DNA of 64,000 nt from Lacticaseibacillus zhaodongensis (lineage in GTDB: Bacteria > Bacillota > Bacilli > Lactobacillales > Lactobacillaceae): positions 124,001-188,000 of the forward strand of contig NZ_BLBG01000003.1 of assembly GCF_009687905.1 (NCBI RefSeq). Reading direction: 5' to 3'. The notes beneath the pieces are model-generated. The model saw nothing but the letters and a program-made list of their open reading frames with translations. It did not search any database and had not been told where the DNA came from. Numbering within the stretch: position 1 is the first letter of the stretch; every line of letters starts with the position of its first letter. Shown one piece after another: positions 39,063-48,593 of this stretch. The translations under genes were made by a program, and so were the position numbers.

Positions 39063-39851
39063 TTGCGCAAAGATAGGGGGTGGATTGCCATCGACACCAT
39101 CATCAAATTATACAAACCGTTCTTCGAAGCAACAGATTGGCACGCCGCCCTTTTTACAGGTAGTGGCTTGCTGACGATTGCGATGCTAGCAGTCATGGAG
39201 TGCTTGCTTTCCGTTGATAATGCCGTTGTTCTGGCCACCCAGACGCGGTCGCTGGAAGACCCAGTCAAGGAACGCCACGCGCTGGTTTACGGCCTGTGGG
39301 GGGCATACTTGTTCCGCTTCATCGCCATTGGCCTGGGAACCTACCTAATGAAGTTCTGGGGCATCAAGGCCCTCGGTGCGGGTTACCTGCTGTACATGTC
39401 CCTGCACTTCTTCTATGAACAGCACAAGCCAAAGCCAACCGACACTGACACCGTTGTGCCTAAGAAAAAACGGTCGTTCTGGGGCACGGTGGCGACGATT
39501 GAACTGCTGGACATTGTTTTCTCAATTGACTCGATTTTGACGGCGCTGGCCATCGATAACAATCCGGTCATCGTGCTGCTGGGTGGGTGTATCGGCATCC
39601 TCGCAATGCGGCTGGTCGCGCAGGTGATGATCACCTTGTTGGCCCGAATTCCGGAGCTGCTCTACATGGCTTACGTGCTGATTGCGGTGATTGCAATCAA
39701 GCTGGCACTGAGCCTGCCGATGATCAATATCGAAATTCCAAACGTTGCCTTTAGCCTCTTCGTTTTTGGCGCGTTCGGCGTGACAATGTTCTGGCATTAC
39801 CGCAAGGAGCAGCAAAACGGCATCAAGCACACGCACAAGGAGAATAAATAG
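39063..39851 (+). CDS. TerC-family membrane protein (metal exporter)
   Basis: 262 residues, about seven membrane helices, with the paired acidic motifs MECLLSVDNAVVLA and ELLDIVFSIDSILTA that mark the TerC family; family members in Firmicutes (MeeF/MeeY) load manganese onto exported enzymes. The start is unclear: TTG at 39063 has no ribosome site, whereas AGGGGGTGG (39075-39083) lies inside, six bases before an in-frame ATC at 39090. Its stop overlaps the GTG start of truB by one base, so it feeds truB translation. Confidence 0.85.
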   Translation: MRKDRGWIAIDTIIKLYKPFFEATDWHAALFTGSGLLTIAMLAVMECLLSVDNAVVLATQTRSLEDPVKERHALVYGLWGAYLFRFIAIGLGTYLMKFWGIKALGAGYLLYMSLHFFYEQHKPKPTDTDTVVPKKKRSFWGTVATIELLDIVFSIDSILTALAIDNNPVIVLLGGCIGILAMRLVAQVMITLLARIPELLYMAYVLIAVIAIKLALSLPMINIEIPNVAFSLFVFGAFGVTMFWHYRKEQQNGIKHTHKENK

Positions 39852-40777
39852 TGATTGACGGATTTATTGCCATTAACAAGGCGCCGGGGATGGGATCCAC
39901 CGACGTCGTCTATAAAGTACGCAAAATCGTGCACATGAAGCGCGTCGGCCATTCCGGCACCCTGGATCCGGCCGTGAACGGCGTGCTGCCGATCGCACTC
40001 GGCTCCGCAACCAAGGCCATCAGTCGCCTGCAAGACAGCGGCAAAATTTACACCGGCAGCATCACTTTTGGCTTCGCGACGACTACCGAAGACATGGAAG
40101 GAGAGGTCGTTGAACGCACACCGCTGACCGTGCCGATTCCGGACGAGCGCATCGACGCCGCCATGCAGAGCTTTATCGGTGATATCATCCAAATCCCACC
40201 GATGTACTCCGCGGTGAAGGTCAATGGCCGGCGTTTGTACGATTATGCACGTGCCGGCGAGACGGTCGAACGGCCCCAGCGCCACGCAAGTATTTATGAT
40301 TTTCGGCGCACCAGTGCCACCCGCTTTGACGCCGATCAGGGAACGCAAACTTTTGAATTCAGCGCCCACGTTGGTAAGGGGACTTATATCCGCACGCTGG
40401 CCGTTGACCTCGGTAAACGGCTGGACCTTGCTGCTACAATGACGCAGCTGACCCGGACCGAAAGCGGCGGCTTTGTGCTGGAAGAATCCGTCACGCTGGA
40501 GCAACTCGCCGCCGCCGCGGAAGCAGACCAGTTACTGACGTTAGTGCGGCCTGTGCAGCATGCTTACGCTGGCTTGACCAGCTACGCACTCGCAGACTGG
40601 CAGTGGGAATCCGTGCAGCACGGGAACTTTTTGAAGTTGCCGTCCACGGATGATGAGTTGATTTTGACCTACCAGGGCATCATGAAGGCCCTGTATAAGC
40701 TTGATGCAGACGGTTCCTACCACCCGGAGACCATGTACCTGAGCAATTCGTTTGGAGGCGACAACAGTGCAAACTAG
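39851..40777 (+). CDS. truB: tRNA pseudouridine(55) synthase
   Basis: 308 residues: INKAPGMGSTDVV, catalytic Asp in RVGHSGTLDPAVNGVLP, and YSAVKVNGRRLYDYARAG. Makes pseudouridine 55 in the T loop. GTG start overlaps the TerC stop. Confidence 0.96.
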   Translation: MIDGFIAINKAPGMGSTDVVYKVRKIVHMKRVGHSGTLDPAVNGVLPIALGSATKAISRLQDSGKIYTGSITFGFATTTEDMEGEVVERTPLTVPIPDERIDAAMQSFIGDIIQIPPMYSAVKVNGRRLYDYARAGETVERPQRHASIYDFRRTSATRFDADQGTQTFEFSAHVGKGTYIRTLAVDLGKRLDLAATMTQLTRTESGGFVLEESVTLEQLAAAAEADQLLTLVRPVQHAYAGLTSYALADWQWESVQHGNFLKLPSTDDELILTYQGIMKALYKLDADGSYHPETMYLSNSFGGDNSAN

Positions 40778-41711
40778 AGACATCATGCCGCCACTGACAG
40801 CAGCGGACCGGCCAGCTGAGCCGGTCGTGCTGGTGCTGGGCTTTTTTGACGGTGTGCATCGTGGGCACCAGCACGTCATTGCAGCCGGGAGAGCCGAAGC
40901 CAAGCGGCGCGGTTTGCGGCTGGCACTCATGACCTTCGACAAACACCCGGCCATTGTGTATGGTGGTGCGGACGAGGCTAGTTTCACCTACCTATCGCCG
41001 CGGAAACGAAAAGCACAGCTCATGGAACAATGCGGTGTTGATGATTACTACATTGTGCACTTCACGCCGGAGTTCGCGCACCTGCAACCACAAGCATTTG
41101 TGGACCAGTACCTAGTCGGGCTGAATGCCGCCGTGGTGGTTGCTGGGTTCGACTACACGTATGGCAAGCGTGATGTTGCCAACATGGCCTTGCTCCCAGG
41201 TTACGCGCAGGGTCGGTTTGAGGTTGTTGAGGTGCCAGAGCTTGATGATGGGGGCAGTAAGGTCAGTTCCACCCGCATTCGCCAGGCTCTAGCCAGTGCC
41301 GACGTGGACGCAGCCAACCAGTTGCTCGGTTACCATTATCAGACCACTGGGATTGTTATCCACGGTGAGGCGCGGGGGCGGACACTAGGTTACCCCACGG
41401 CTAATATCCAAAGTGGAGTTCAGGAGGAGATTCCGGGGATCGGTATTTACACGGTCCGGATGTTCGTTAACGGTAAGTGGCAGCCGGGGATGGCCTCGGT
41501 CGGGCGCAACGTCACTTTTGGTGCTGGTCGCAACGTGACCTTGGAAATTAACCTCTTTGATTTTACCGGTGACATTTACGGTGCCGCCGTGCAAGTCGAG
41601 TGGCTGCATTACCTGCGTGGTGAAGTCAAGTTTACAGGTGCAGAGGGTCTCATTAAGCAGCTGGCCCAAGACGAGATTAACAGTAAGGCGTATTTGGCAA
41701 AATTAAATTAG
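40767..41711 (+). CDS. ribF: Bifunctional riboflavin kinase / FAD synthetase
   Basis: 314 residues: amino FMN adenylyltransferase (LGFFDGVHRGHQHVI, GFDYTYGK, STRIRQAL) and C-terminal riboflavin kinase (GEARGRTLGYPTANI). Start is GTG 40767, spaced from TTGGAGG and overlapping the truB stop; the longer reading from 40752 begins in the ribosome site itself. Confidence 0.95.
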   Translation: MQTRDIMPPLTAADRPAEPVVLVLGFFDGVHRGHQHVIAAGRAEAKRRGLRLALMTFDKHPAIVYGGADEASFTYLSPRKRKAQLMEQCGVDDYYIVHFTPEFAHLQPQAFVDQYLVGLNAAVVVAGFDYTYGKRDVANMALLPGYAQGRFEVVEVPELDDGGSKVSSTRIRQALASADVDAANQLLGYHYQTTGIVIHGEARGRTLGYPTANIQSGVQEEIPGIGIYTVRMFVNGKWQPGMASVGRNVTFGAGRNVTLEINLFDFTGDIYGAAVQVEWLHYLRGEVKFTGAEGLIKQLAQDEINSKAYLAKLN

Positions 41712-41723
41712 CAGGTAGATTTG

Positions 41724-41762
41724 GCGTCCCGTTGACGGTTAGGTAGCGGGACGCTATTTTGT
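41724..41762 (+). terminator. Terminator after ribF
   Basis: GGCGTCCCG / CGGGACGCT stem, T-rich end. Confidence 0.85.
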
Positions 41763-41859
41763 TACCGATTAGCAGTGACTGCTAATTGAGTTTTCGGCTC
41801 AATCCCTAGGTCTAGAGACTGATTTACAAAGATTTTTGTGGAAAATTAGCACCGGGACA

Positions 41860-41888
41860 TTGACATTGCTAATTGTGGGGCGTAATAT
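41860..41888 (+). promoter_or_regulatory. Heat-shock operon promoter
   Basis: TTGACA, 17-bp spacer, TAATAT, just ahead of the CIRCE element. An additional dyad AATTAGCA-N15-TGCTAATT (41844-41874) overlaps the -35. Confidence 0.85.
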
Positions 41889-41896
41889 AATGGTCG

Positions 41897-41923
41897 TTAG
41901 CACTTAGGAAATATGAGTGCTAA
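41897..41923. promoter_or_regulatory. CIRCE operator (HrcA site)
   Basis: TTAGCACTT, 9-bp spacer, GAGTGCTAA: the consensus CIRCE with one mismatch in the left arm. HrcA binding here represses the operon at normal temperature. Confidence 0.97.
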
Positions 41924-41938
41924 AAGGAGGTGGCAAAC

Positions 41939-42976
41939 ATGCTGACGAAGCGCGAATTAACGGTACTCAACGAGATCATTAAGCTTTACACGGAAAACGG
42001 GCAGCCCGTTGGTAGCAAGAAGCTGCTGAGCACCCTTCCGATGCATGTTAGTTCCGCCACGATTAGAAACGATATGGCGGCACTCGAAAACGAGGGCCTC
42101 ATTCGGAAGACGCACAGTAGTTCCGGCCGCGTGCCCAGCGCCCGGGGATACCGCTTCTACCTCGACCACATGTTGACGCCGGCTTCGGTGCCAGCTAATG
42201 ACATTCAGGAGATTCGGAATTCCTTTGGTGGTGAGTTCAACCGGATAGATGATATCGTCGAGCAATCGGCCCGCATTTTGTCACAACTCACGTCCTACAC
42301 CGCAATCACACTCGGTCCCGAAGTTTCGGCCTTGAAGTTGGAAGGCTTCCGGCTGGTTTCACTTGGCGGGCGCCGCGTGATGGCGATTCTGGTGTCGAGT
42401 GATGGCAGTGTGCAGAACAAAGCGTTCACCCTGCCGGAGGGAATCAAGTCTGAGGATGTTGAGGCTGCGATTCGGATCGTTAACGACAAGCTGGTTGGCT
42501 TGCCACTGACCGATGTGGCCCAGAAGTTGCAGACAGACGTTCCGGCAATGCTCATGCAGCATCTGTCGACACCAGACGGGTTCCTCGATGTGTTTGGCGG
42601 CGTCCTGAAGCAGGCGGTCACCGAGCGTTTCTACGTCGGCGGACGGTTAAACTTGATGGATTACTTCGAACCGAATGACGTGAGCGAGTTGAAACGAGTG
42701 CTCGGCATCATGGACCAGAGCGATGCCATCAACCGCTTGATTGCGACTGACAATGATTCACCGATCTCGGTACGTTTAGGACCGGAGATGTCGGATGAAT
42801 CACTCAAGCGCCTGTCCATCATCACCGCACACTATTCCGTCGGCGAACACGGCCGCGGAACGATTGCGATTCTGGGACCAACATCGATGCCTTACTCCAA
42901 AATGATTGGGTTGCTCGATGCGTTCCGGGGTGAACTCGCTAAGCGTTTAACCAATTACTACAACGATTTGCATTGA
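41939..42976 (+). CDS. hrcA: Heat-inducible repressor HrcA
   Basis: 345 residues; winged-helix amino end ([28 protein letters not shown]...[13 protein letters not shown]) and GAF-like body. First gene of the operon behind its own CIRCE. Start 41939 has AAGGAGG eight bases ahead; GTG 41930 is within the ribosome site. Confidence 0.96.
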   Translation: MLTKRELTVLNEIIKLYTENGQPVGSKKLLSTLPMHVSSATIRNDMAALENEGLIRKTHSSSGRVPSARGYRFYLDHMLTPASVPANDIQEIRNSFGGEFNRIDDIVEQSARILSQLTSYTAITLGPEVSALKLEGFRLVSLGGRRVMAILVSSDGSVQNKAFTLPEGIKSEDVEAAIRIVNDKLVGLPLTDVAQKLQTDVPAMLMQHLSTPDGFLDVFGGVLKQAVTERFYVGGRLNLMDYFEPNDVSELKRVLGIMDQSDAINRLIATDNDSPISVRLGPEMSDESLKRLSIITAHYSVGEHGRGTIAILGPTSMPYSKMIGLLDAFRGELAKRLTNYYNDLH

Positions 42977-43018
42977 TGAACCGTTAAATTAATAACTGAA
43001 ATAGAAGGGAGCCAGAGG

Positions 43019-43579
43019 ATGAGCAAGCAGGAAGACAAGCAGTCCCAGGCAACTGGGGAGGATATCAAGAAAGAAGTTCTTGAGAATTCCGCGAAGGATT
43101 TGGAGCATTTGAGCCAGGAAGTTGGCGGCGAGAATGCCAGCGAACTCAAGCAGCAGCGCGACAATTTTGAAGATAAATACTTGCGTGCTGCCGCTGAGAT
43201 TCAGAACATGAACGCACACTTCAAGAAGGAGCGTGCGGACCTGCTTCACTATGACGGGCAGAAGGTCATCACCGACATCCTACCGGTTCTGGATAATCTG
43301 GAGCGTGCGCTGCAGGCCGAAGTCACTGACGATGGCGCGCAGCAGTTGAAGAAGGGCGTGGAGATGGTTTATGAGCATCTGCGCAAAACCCTGCAGGATG
43401 CGAACGTTACCGAGATCAAGAGTCTTGGCGTGAAGTTCGATCCGACCGTGCACCAAGCTGTCCAAACGGTTCCCGCTGATAAAGATCACCCAAAGGATAC
43501 CGTAGTTAAGGTTCTGCAGCGTGGTTACAAGCTGCATGAACGGGTATTACGGCCCGCGATGGTTGTTGTCAGCAATTAG
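43019..43579 (+). CDS. grpE: GrpE, nucleotide exchange factor
   Basis: 186 residues: long charged coiled coil (about 30-95) with DKYLRAAAEIQNMN, then the beta domain ending HERVLRPAMVVVS. Exchanges ADP on DnaK. Confidence 0.96.
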   Translation: MSKQEDKQSQATGEDIKKEVLENSAKDLEHLSQEVGGENASELKQQRDNFEDKYLRAAAEIQNMNAHFKKERADLLHYDGQKVITDILPVLDNLERALQAEVTDDGAQQLKKGVEMVYEHLRKTLQDANVTEIKSLGVKFDPTVHQAVQTVPADKDHPKDTVVKVLQRGYKLHERVLRPAMVVVSN

Positions 43580-43591
43580 CCCCGCATAAGC

Positions 43592-43650
43592 GGCTACTTC
43601 TCAGTCAAGGCTGAGACACTAACTTAGTGTTTGAGCCTTGACCGAGAAGG
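43592..43650 (+). other. Stem-loop between grpE and dnaK
   Basis: Arms CTTCTCAGTCAAGGCT and AGCCTTGACCGAGAAG (one mismatch) with an inner ACACTAACTTAGTGT hairpin. No T-run follows, so a processing or stability element is more likely than a terminator. Confidence 0.8.
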
Positions 43651-43710
43651 TAACTGAGCTTTTGTCCCGGGCACATTAAATCAATAAAAAATTGAAACGA
43701 GGTTTGTAAA

Positions 43711-45570
43711 ATGTCAAAAGTTATTGGTATTGACTTAGGTACGACTAACAGTGCCGTTGCCGTACTTGAAGGTGGCGAGCCAAAAATCATCACCAACCCA
43801 GAAGGTAACCGCACGACTCCATCTGTAGTTGCGTTCAAGGATGGCGAGATTCAGGTTGGGGAAGTTGCAAAGCGTCAGGCAATCACCAACCCAGATACTA
43901 TCAGCTCCATCAAGCGCCACATGGGTGAAGCGGGTTACACCGTTAAAGTTGGCGACAAGAACTACACTCCTCAGGAAATTTCCGCGATGATCCTGCAGTA
44001 CATCAAGAAGTTTGCTGAAGATTACCTTGGCGAAAAGGTTACGGATGCGGTTGTTACCGTACCTGCATACTTCAACGACAGCCAGCGTCAGGCGACTAAG
44101 GACGCTGGTAAGATTGCCGGCTTGACCGTTAAGCGGATCGTTAACGAACCAACCGCTTCCGCACTGGCATACGGGCTCGACAAGTCTGATAAGGATGAAA
44201 AAGTCCTCGTTTATGACCTTGGTGGTGGTACTTTTGATGTTTCCATCCTGCAGCTTGGTGATGGTGTCTTCGAAGTTCTCTCCACGAACGGTGATACGCA
44301 CCTTGGTGGTGATGACTTCGACAAGAAGATCATGGACTGGCTTATCAAGAACTTTAAGGACGAAAACGGCGTTGACTTGTCTCAGGACAAGATGGCACTC
44401 CAGCGGTTGAAGGATGCGGCTGAAAAGGCTAAGAAGGACCTGTCTGGTGTATCTTCCACCCAGATTTCCCTGCCATTCATCTCCGCTGGTGCTAACGGCC
44501 CACTCCACTTGGAGCAGACATTGACCAGAGCTAAGTTCGATGAACTGACCCAGGACCTCGTTGACCGTACCCGGATTCCAGTTCAGAACGCTCTGAAGGA
44601 TGCTGGCCTCTCAACTGGTGAAGTTGACAAGGTTATCCTCAACGGTGGTTCTACCCGGATTCCAGCCGTTCAGGAAGCTGTTAAGAGCTGGACTGGCAAA
44701 GACCCAGACCACTCCATCAACCCTGATGAAGCCGTTGCTTTGGGTGCTGCTATCCAGGGTGGTGTTATCACTGGTGATGTTAAGGACGTTGTTCTGCTTG
44801 ACGTTACCCCACTTTCCCTTGGGATTGAAACCATGGGTGGTGTGTTCACCAAGCTGATCGACCGGAACACAACAATTCCAACCAGCAAGTCCCAAGTCTT
44901 CAGTACCGCTGCTGACAACCAGCCAGCCGTTGACATCCATGTTCTGCAAGGTGAACGTCCAATGGCCGCTGACAACAAGACGCTTGGTCGCTTCCAGCTG
45001 ACTGACATTCCTGCTGCTCCTCGTGGTGTACCTCAGATCGAAGTTAAGTTCGACATCGACAAGAACGGGATCGTTCAGGTTTCCGCTAAGGATATGGGGA
45101 CTGGCAAGTCACAGAACATCACGATCAAGAGTTCATCAGGCCTGTCCGATGAAGAAATCGACCGGATGGTTAAGGAAGCTAAGGAAAATGAAGATGCCGA
45201 CAAGAAGCGCAAGGAAGAAGTTGACCTGCGTAACGATGTTGACCAGCTGATTTTCCAGACTGACAAGACGTTGAAGGATCTTAAGGGCAAGGTTTCCGAT
45301 GAAGAAATCAAGAAGGCTCAAGATGCTGAAGAAGAGCTGAAGAAGGCTCAACAGGATAACGACCTCGAGGCTATGAAGACTAAGCGGGATGCTTTGTCCA
45401 AGATCGTTCAGGACCTGACCGTAAAGCTTTACGAGCAGGCTCAGAAGGATCAGGCTGCTAAGGGCGACAATGCGCAGTCAGGTGCTGCCGACGCTAAGAG
45501 TGATAACAAGGGCTCTGACGACGACACGATTAACGGCGATTACAAAGACGTTAACGACGACAAGAAGTAA
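43711..45570 (+). CDS. dnaK: Chaperone DnaK (Hsp70)
   Basis: 619 residues: [46 protein letters not shown], substrate-binding domain, and an acidic tail ending [16 protein letters not shown]-controlled operon. Confidence 0.98.
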   Translation: MSKVIGIDLGTTNSAVAVLEGGEPKIITNPEGNRTTPSVVAFKDGEIQVGEVAKRQAITNPDTISSIKRHMGEAGYTVKVGDKNYTPQEISAMILQYIKKFAEDYLGEKVTDAVVTVPAYFNDSQRQATKDAGKIAGLTVKRIVNEPTASALAYGLDKSDKDEKVLVYDLGGGTFDVSILQLGDGVFEVLSTNGDTHLGGDDFDKKIMDWLIKNFKDENGVDLSQDKMALQRLKDAAEKAKKDLSGVSSTQISLPFISAGANGPLHLEQTLTRAKFDELTQDLVDRTRIPVQNALKDAGLSTGEVDKVILNGGSTRIPAVQEAVKSWTGKDPDHSINPDEAVALGAAIQGGVITGDVKDVVLLDVTPLSLGIETMGGVFTKLIDRNTTIPTSKSQVFSTAADNQPAVDIHVLQGERPMAADNKTLGRFQLTDIPAAPRGVPQIEVKFDIDKNGIVQVSAKDMGTGKSQNITIKSSSGLSDEEIDRMVKEAKENEDADKKRKEEVDLRNDVDQLIFQTDKTLKDLKGKVSDEEIKKAQDAEEELKKAQQDNDLEAMKTKRDALSKIVQDLTVKLYEQAQKDQAAKGDNAQSGAADAKSDNKGSDDDTINGDYKDVNDDKK

Positions 45571-45588
45571 GCGCACATGACGACGAAG

Positions 45589-45621
45589 GGCCAAAGTTCG
45601 CGCTGCGGACTTTGGCTTTTT
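45589..45621 (+). terminator. Terminator after dnaK
   Basis: GCCAAAGTTCG / CGGACTTTGGC stem, five Ts. dnaJ is likely reached by read-through or its own promoter. Confidence 0.9.
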
Positions 45622-45678
45622 GTTAGTGCTGTGCTATTCTGAGAATGCATTGGCGACAATTGTTTAAGGAGGCCAACG

Positions 45679-46827
45679 ATGGCGGAAAACAAAGACTACT
45701 ACGCGGTTCTCGGTGTATCCCGGGATGCTAGCGATGACGAGATAAAGAAGGCATTCCGTAAGCTATCGAAGAAGTACCACCCGGACATTAACCATGACCC
45801 CGGGGCCGAAGATAAGTTTAAGGAAATTAACGAGGCTTATCAGGTACTCTCAGATAAACAAAAGCGGGCTGCGTTCGACCAATATGGTAGTGCTGACGGT
45901 CCGCAGGGCGGTGGCTTCGGCGGTAGCGGCTTCGGCGGCGCCGGTGGCTTTAGCGACTTCGGTGGCGGCGGTTTTGACGACATCTTCAGTTCCTTCTTCG
46001 GTGGTGGCGCAACGGCGTCCCAAGGCCGGACGCAGCCGCGTGCTGGTGCCGACTTGCAGTACCGGATGGACCTGAAGTTCGAAGAAGCTGTTTTCGGTAA
46101 GAAGAGCACCATTTCTTACAACCGGCAGGGTCGGTGTCACGTCTGCAAGGGTACAGGAGCCAAAGATGGCGCCCAGCCCCAAACCTGCAGCAAGTGTCGC
46201 GGGCGCGGGTTCGTAACGGTTCAGCGCAACACTCCACTCGGTGTAATGCAGACCCGGGAGACCTGTGATGTCTGTGGCGGGACTGGTAAGGAAATCAAGG
46301 ACAAGTGTGAGAACTGCCACGGCACTGGTGTTGAACAAGAACGCCACGAGATCGAAGTGACAGTCCCAGCTGGGATTCTTGACGGCCAGCAGATGCGGCT
46401 CGACAACGCTGGGGAAGCCGGTAAGAACGGCGCACCATTTGGCGACTTGTACATCGTCTTCCGCGTTGAACCAAGCAAGAAGTACGAGCGTGATGGCGCA
46501 GATATCTTGATGACGATGGATGTGTCCTTCGCTCAGGCAGCTCTGGGTGACGAGGTAAAGGCTGATACCGTTCACGGGCCAGTCAAGTTGAAGATTCCAG
46601 CTGGCACGCAGGCGGGTACGAAGATTCGTCTCCGCGGCAAGGGTGCACCACGCCTGCAAGGTAGCGGAACTGGTGACGAGATCGTCACAGTCAAAATCAC
46701 CACACCAAAGCACCTGAATGCTAAGCAGCGTGAGGCTCTGATGCAGTTTGCAGCTGCATCCGGCAAGTCGGTCAAGCCAAATGAGAGTAATCTGTTTGAT
46801 AAGGTCAGGGAAGCGTTTAAGAAATAG
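45679..46827 (+). CDS. dnaJ: Chaperone DnaJ (Hsp40, type I)
   Basis: 382 residues: J domain with HPD, Gly/Phe-rich linker ([11 protein letters not shown]...), four zinc-finger repeats [32 protein letters not shown], and C-terminal substrate domain. A family I repeat begins three bases after the stop. Confidence 0.97.
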   Translation: MAENKDYYAVLGVSRDASDDEIKKAFRKLSKKYHPDINHDPGAEDKFKEINEAYQVLSDKQKRAAFDQYGSADGPQGGGFGGSGFGGAGGFSDFGGGGFDDIFSSFFGGGATASQGRTQPRAGADLQYRMDLKFEEAVFGKKSTISYNRQGRCHVCKGTGAKDGAQPQTCSKCRGRGFVTVQRNTPLGVMQTRETCDVCGGTGKEIKDKCENCHGTGVEQERHEIEVTVPAGILDGQQMRLDNAGEAGKNGAPFGDLYIVFRVEPSKKYERDGADILMTMDVSFAQAALGDEVKADTVHGPVKLKIPAGTQAGTKIRLRGKGAPRLQGSGTGDEIVTVKITTPKHLNAKQREALMQFAAASGKSVKPNESNLFDKVREAFKK

Positions 46828-46829
46828 GA

Positions 46830-46942
46830 TGCGCAGGCCCGCGGGTAGAAGCTGAGCATTAACGTACTTCAAGGCAAATGCCGGGTTTTGGCATTGGTCT
46901 TGAAGTGTGTTAAGCGCAAGCTTCTGCGGGCTGGAGCTCAAC
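46830..46942 (+). repeat. Family I structured repeat, copy D
   Basis: Arms GCCCGC/GCGGGC, AGAAGCT/AGCTTCT, TTAAC/GTTAA, ACTTCAAG/CTTGAAGT and apical AATGCC-GGGTTTT-GGCATT. The outer ends are worn (GCGCAGG, GGAGCTCAACT). Confidence 0.9.
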
Positions 46943-47068
46943 TGCGGGTAAGCAAGAACATCTATGTCGTGAGTATTGTAAACTAGTAACTCGATATAGA
47001 TTCGCCCTAGACGTTTATCTGAGCGCTCGTCCCATTTTGCTTCAACCTAATCAAACCTCACTCACAAG

Positions 47069-47116
47069 AAGCATCCCCATTGCTCCGCTTGGATAGGCGA
47101 GTGGGGATGCTTTTTT
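47069..47116 (+). terminator. Terminator / possible attenuator before DUF2325 gene
   Basis: AAGCATCCCCA / GTGGGGATGCTT stem, long loop, six Ts, about 45 bases before the start codon at 47162. It may end the dnaJ transcript or lie in the leader of the next gene. Confidence 0.85.
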
Positions 47117-47161
47117 GTTGAAGATTGTCCGTCTGAGAACGAACGAAGGAGCATAACACAT

Positions 47162-48373
47162 ATGCAATTAATTGATCAATACCGCCAAGATGTGCAGCAG
47201 TTGCTGAACATGGCGGACAAAAATAATTTGGCCGTCGTCATGAAGGCAGTTGAGCTAAGCAGTCACTATGCGGCCATGGCTCTCGACCAGGCTGGCAGTG
47301 CCAGCGCGGACACGAACTTGGACATGACGGCCGCGCAGAAACTACTTGCAGCTAAGGGTAACAGTGTCCAGTCAGCAACGGCCACATACACGACCATCAT
47401 GCCGGCAGCGGAGACTAGCGACGAGGATGCCAAAAAGGTGCCAGCGAGCGACAACGACCTCTTCAAGGTGGAACGGAAGCTGATTGGGGCCATCGTTGGC
47501 AACCGTTTCTTTACCGAAGCGGCCGTGCGCCAGCTCGACTTAGCCGATGGGGACACGGTCAGGATTCGCGATAGTTACGATCACGACGGCCCTGAAGTCA
47601 CGATTGTTGAACGCAACCGCTCGACCCAAGAGCCCCGCATCAAGACAGTCAACGGGGCGGTCATCAGTCGCGACGACACTTTGCCGGCAGATTACCAGTA
47701 CGTTGCCAGCAAGAACATTACCGGTGACACCTTGCTGGAAACCAAGGACGGCTTACCATTCACATTCTTGATCAAGCCGACCGATGTGGCCCGGCTCGGG
47801 CTGCGTAGTGGCGACATCGTGGACCTCAGTTGGTACAATACTGACGGTCCGGAAGTCGCGACCGTTACTTGGGTCTACAAGGACAAGAAGGGCATCAAGC
47901 CGCTCAAGCAGCACGTGGCCAAGCCGAAGAAGAAGGCGGCAGCTGTGGTCGCCGTAAGCTCTGCGACTGATTCCGCTGCTCCTAAGACTACGTTGGCTAA
48001 GCAGTACACACCGCAGCTCAAGTTCGACTTGGACGGTAAAAACGTGTTGTTTATCGGTAATGTCAAGAGCAAGCCCCAGCTAGAGCTCGTTGTGGCGGCT
48101 CACTTCGGCGGCAGCGTCGCGGCAACCGATAGTCAAAAAGGTACCCAGCTGAAGCACAAGCTGGGCCGTGCGGACGTCGCCGTTTTGATTACGGATGAGG
48201 TGCACCACATCACCACCAACACCAGTGTCAAAATTGCGAAGAAACTCGGCGTGCCATACGCCGTGGCGAACTCCGATGCGCCACTGTTGATTGAACAGGC
48301 GTTGTACCGCGCAATTGCGGGGATGCCCGCCTACGAACCGAGTCAGGGTTCCTTCGATTATCCAGAAGTTTAA
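47162..48373 (+). CDS. DUF2325 domain protein, function unknown
   Basis: 403 residues. C-end (about 295-395, VLFIGNVKSKPQLELVVAAHFGG...ADVAVLITDEVHHITTNTSVKIAKKLGVPYAVAN) matches the DUF2325 fold, a Rossmann-like domain found next to various regulators. In the middle are two related beta modules, DGDTVRIRDSYDHDGPEVTIVER and SGDIVDLSWYNTDGPEVATVTWVY, then a lysine-rich linker. Cytoplasmic. Start ATG 47162 after AAGGAG. It lies between dnaJ and alsS, where lactobacilli usually go straight to lepA. Confidence 0.75.
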   Translation: MQLIDQYRQDVQQLLNMADKNNLAVVMKAVELSSHYAAMALDQAGSASADTNLDMTAAQKLLAAKGNSVQSATATYTTIMPAAETSDEDAKKVPASDNDLFKVERKLIGAIVGNRFFTEAAVRQLDLADGDTVRIRDSYDHDGPEVTIVERNRSTQEPRIKTVNGAVISRDDTLPADYQYVASKNITGDTLLETKDGLPFTFLIKPTDVARLGLRSGDIVDLSWYNTDGPEVATVTWVYKDKKGIKPLKQHVAKPKKKAAAVVAVSSATDSAAPKTTLAKQYTPQLKFDLDGKNVLFIGNVKSKPQLELVVAAHFGGSVAATDSQKGTQLKHKLGRADVAVLITDEVHHITTNTSVKIAKKLGVPYAVANSDAPLLIEQALYRAIAGMPAYEPSQGSFDYPEV

Positions 48374-48388
48374 TTTGTGCAGTGAACT

Positions 48389-48418
48389 GGTCCTCAACTA
48401 TTGGTTGGGGGCTTTTTT
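48389..48418 (+). terminator. Terminator after DUF2325 gene
   Basis: CCTCAAC / GTTGGGGG stem, six Ts. Confidence 0.88.
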
Positions 48419-48431
48419 GTTAGCTGTTCCC

Positions 48432-48471
48432 GTACATACCAGTACAGTAGCATTGATAGAATGGTACAGTA
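48432..48471. promoter_or_regulatory. Repeated GTACAGTA motifs upstream of alsS
   Basis: GTACAGTA at 48442-48449 and 48464-48471, exactly 22 bp apart, plus the dyad GTAC-N6-GTAC (48432-48445). Possibly an activator or repressor site about 40-75 bp before the promoter. Confidence 0.45.
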
Positions 48472-48508
48472 TATGCCTTTAATAGCACACTTTTTATTTA
48501 GGACACCG

Positions 48509-48537
48509 TTTCCAAAGGAACACTGCTATGCTATGAT
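48509..48537 (+). promoter_or_regulatory. alsS-budA promoter
   Basis: TTTCCA, 17-bp spacer, TATGAT. The -35 lies in a small dyad TTTCC-AAA-GGAA. Confidence 0.65.
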
Positions 48538-48593
48538 GTAAACAACAATCAATTACTAATTAAATGTTAGCAACTAAAAAAGAGGTAGACATC

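Larger units (their letters stand above)
46828..47161. other. Gap after dnaJ: repeat and terminator-bearing leader
   Basis: 334 bases with a family I repeat (46830-46942), about 120 bases of AT-rich DNA, and a strong terminator (47069-47116) just before the DUF2325 gene. No gene seen. Confidence 0.7.

Noticed and set aside
43735-44508. 257-codon minus-strand open frame in dnaK
   Set aside because: Known type of antisense shadow in dnaK caused by codon bias; no start signals or family match.
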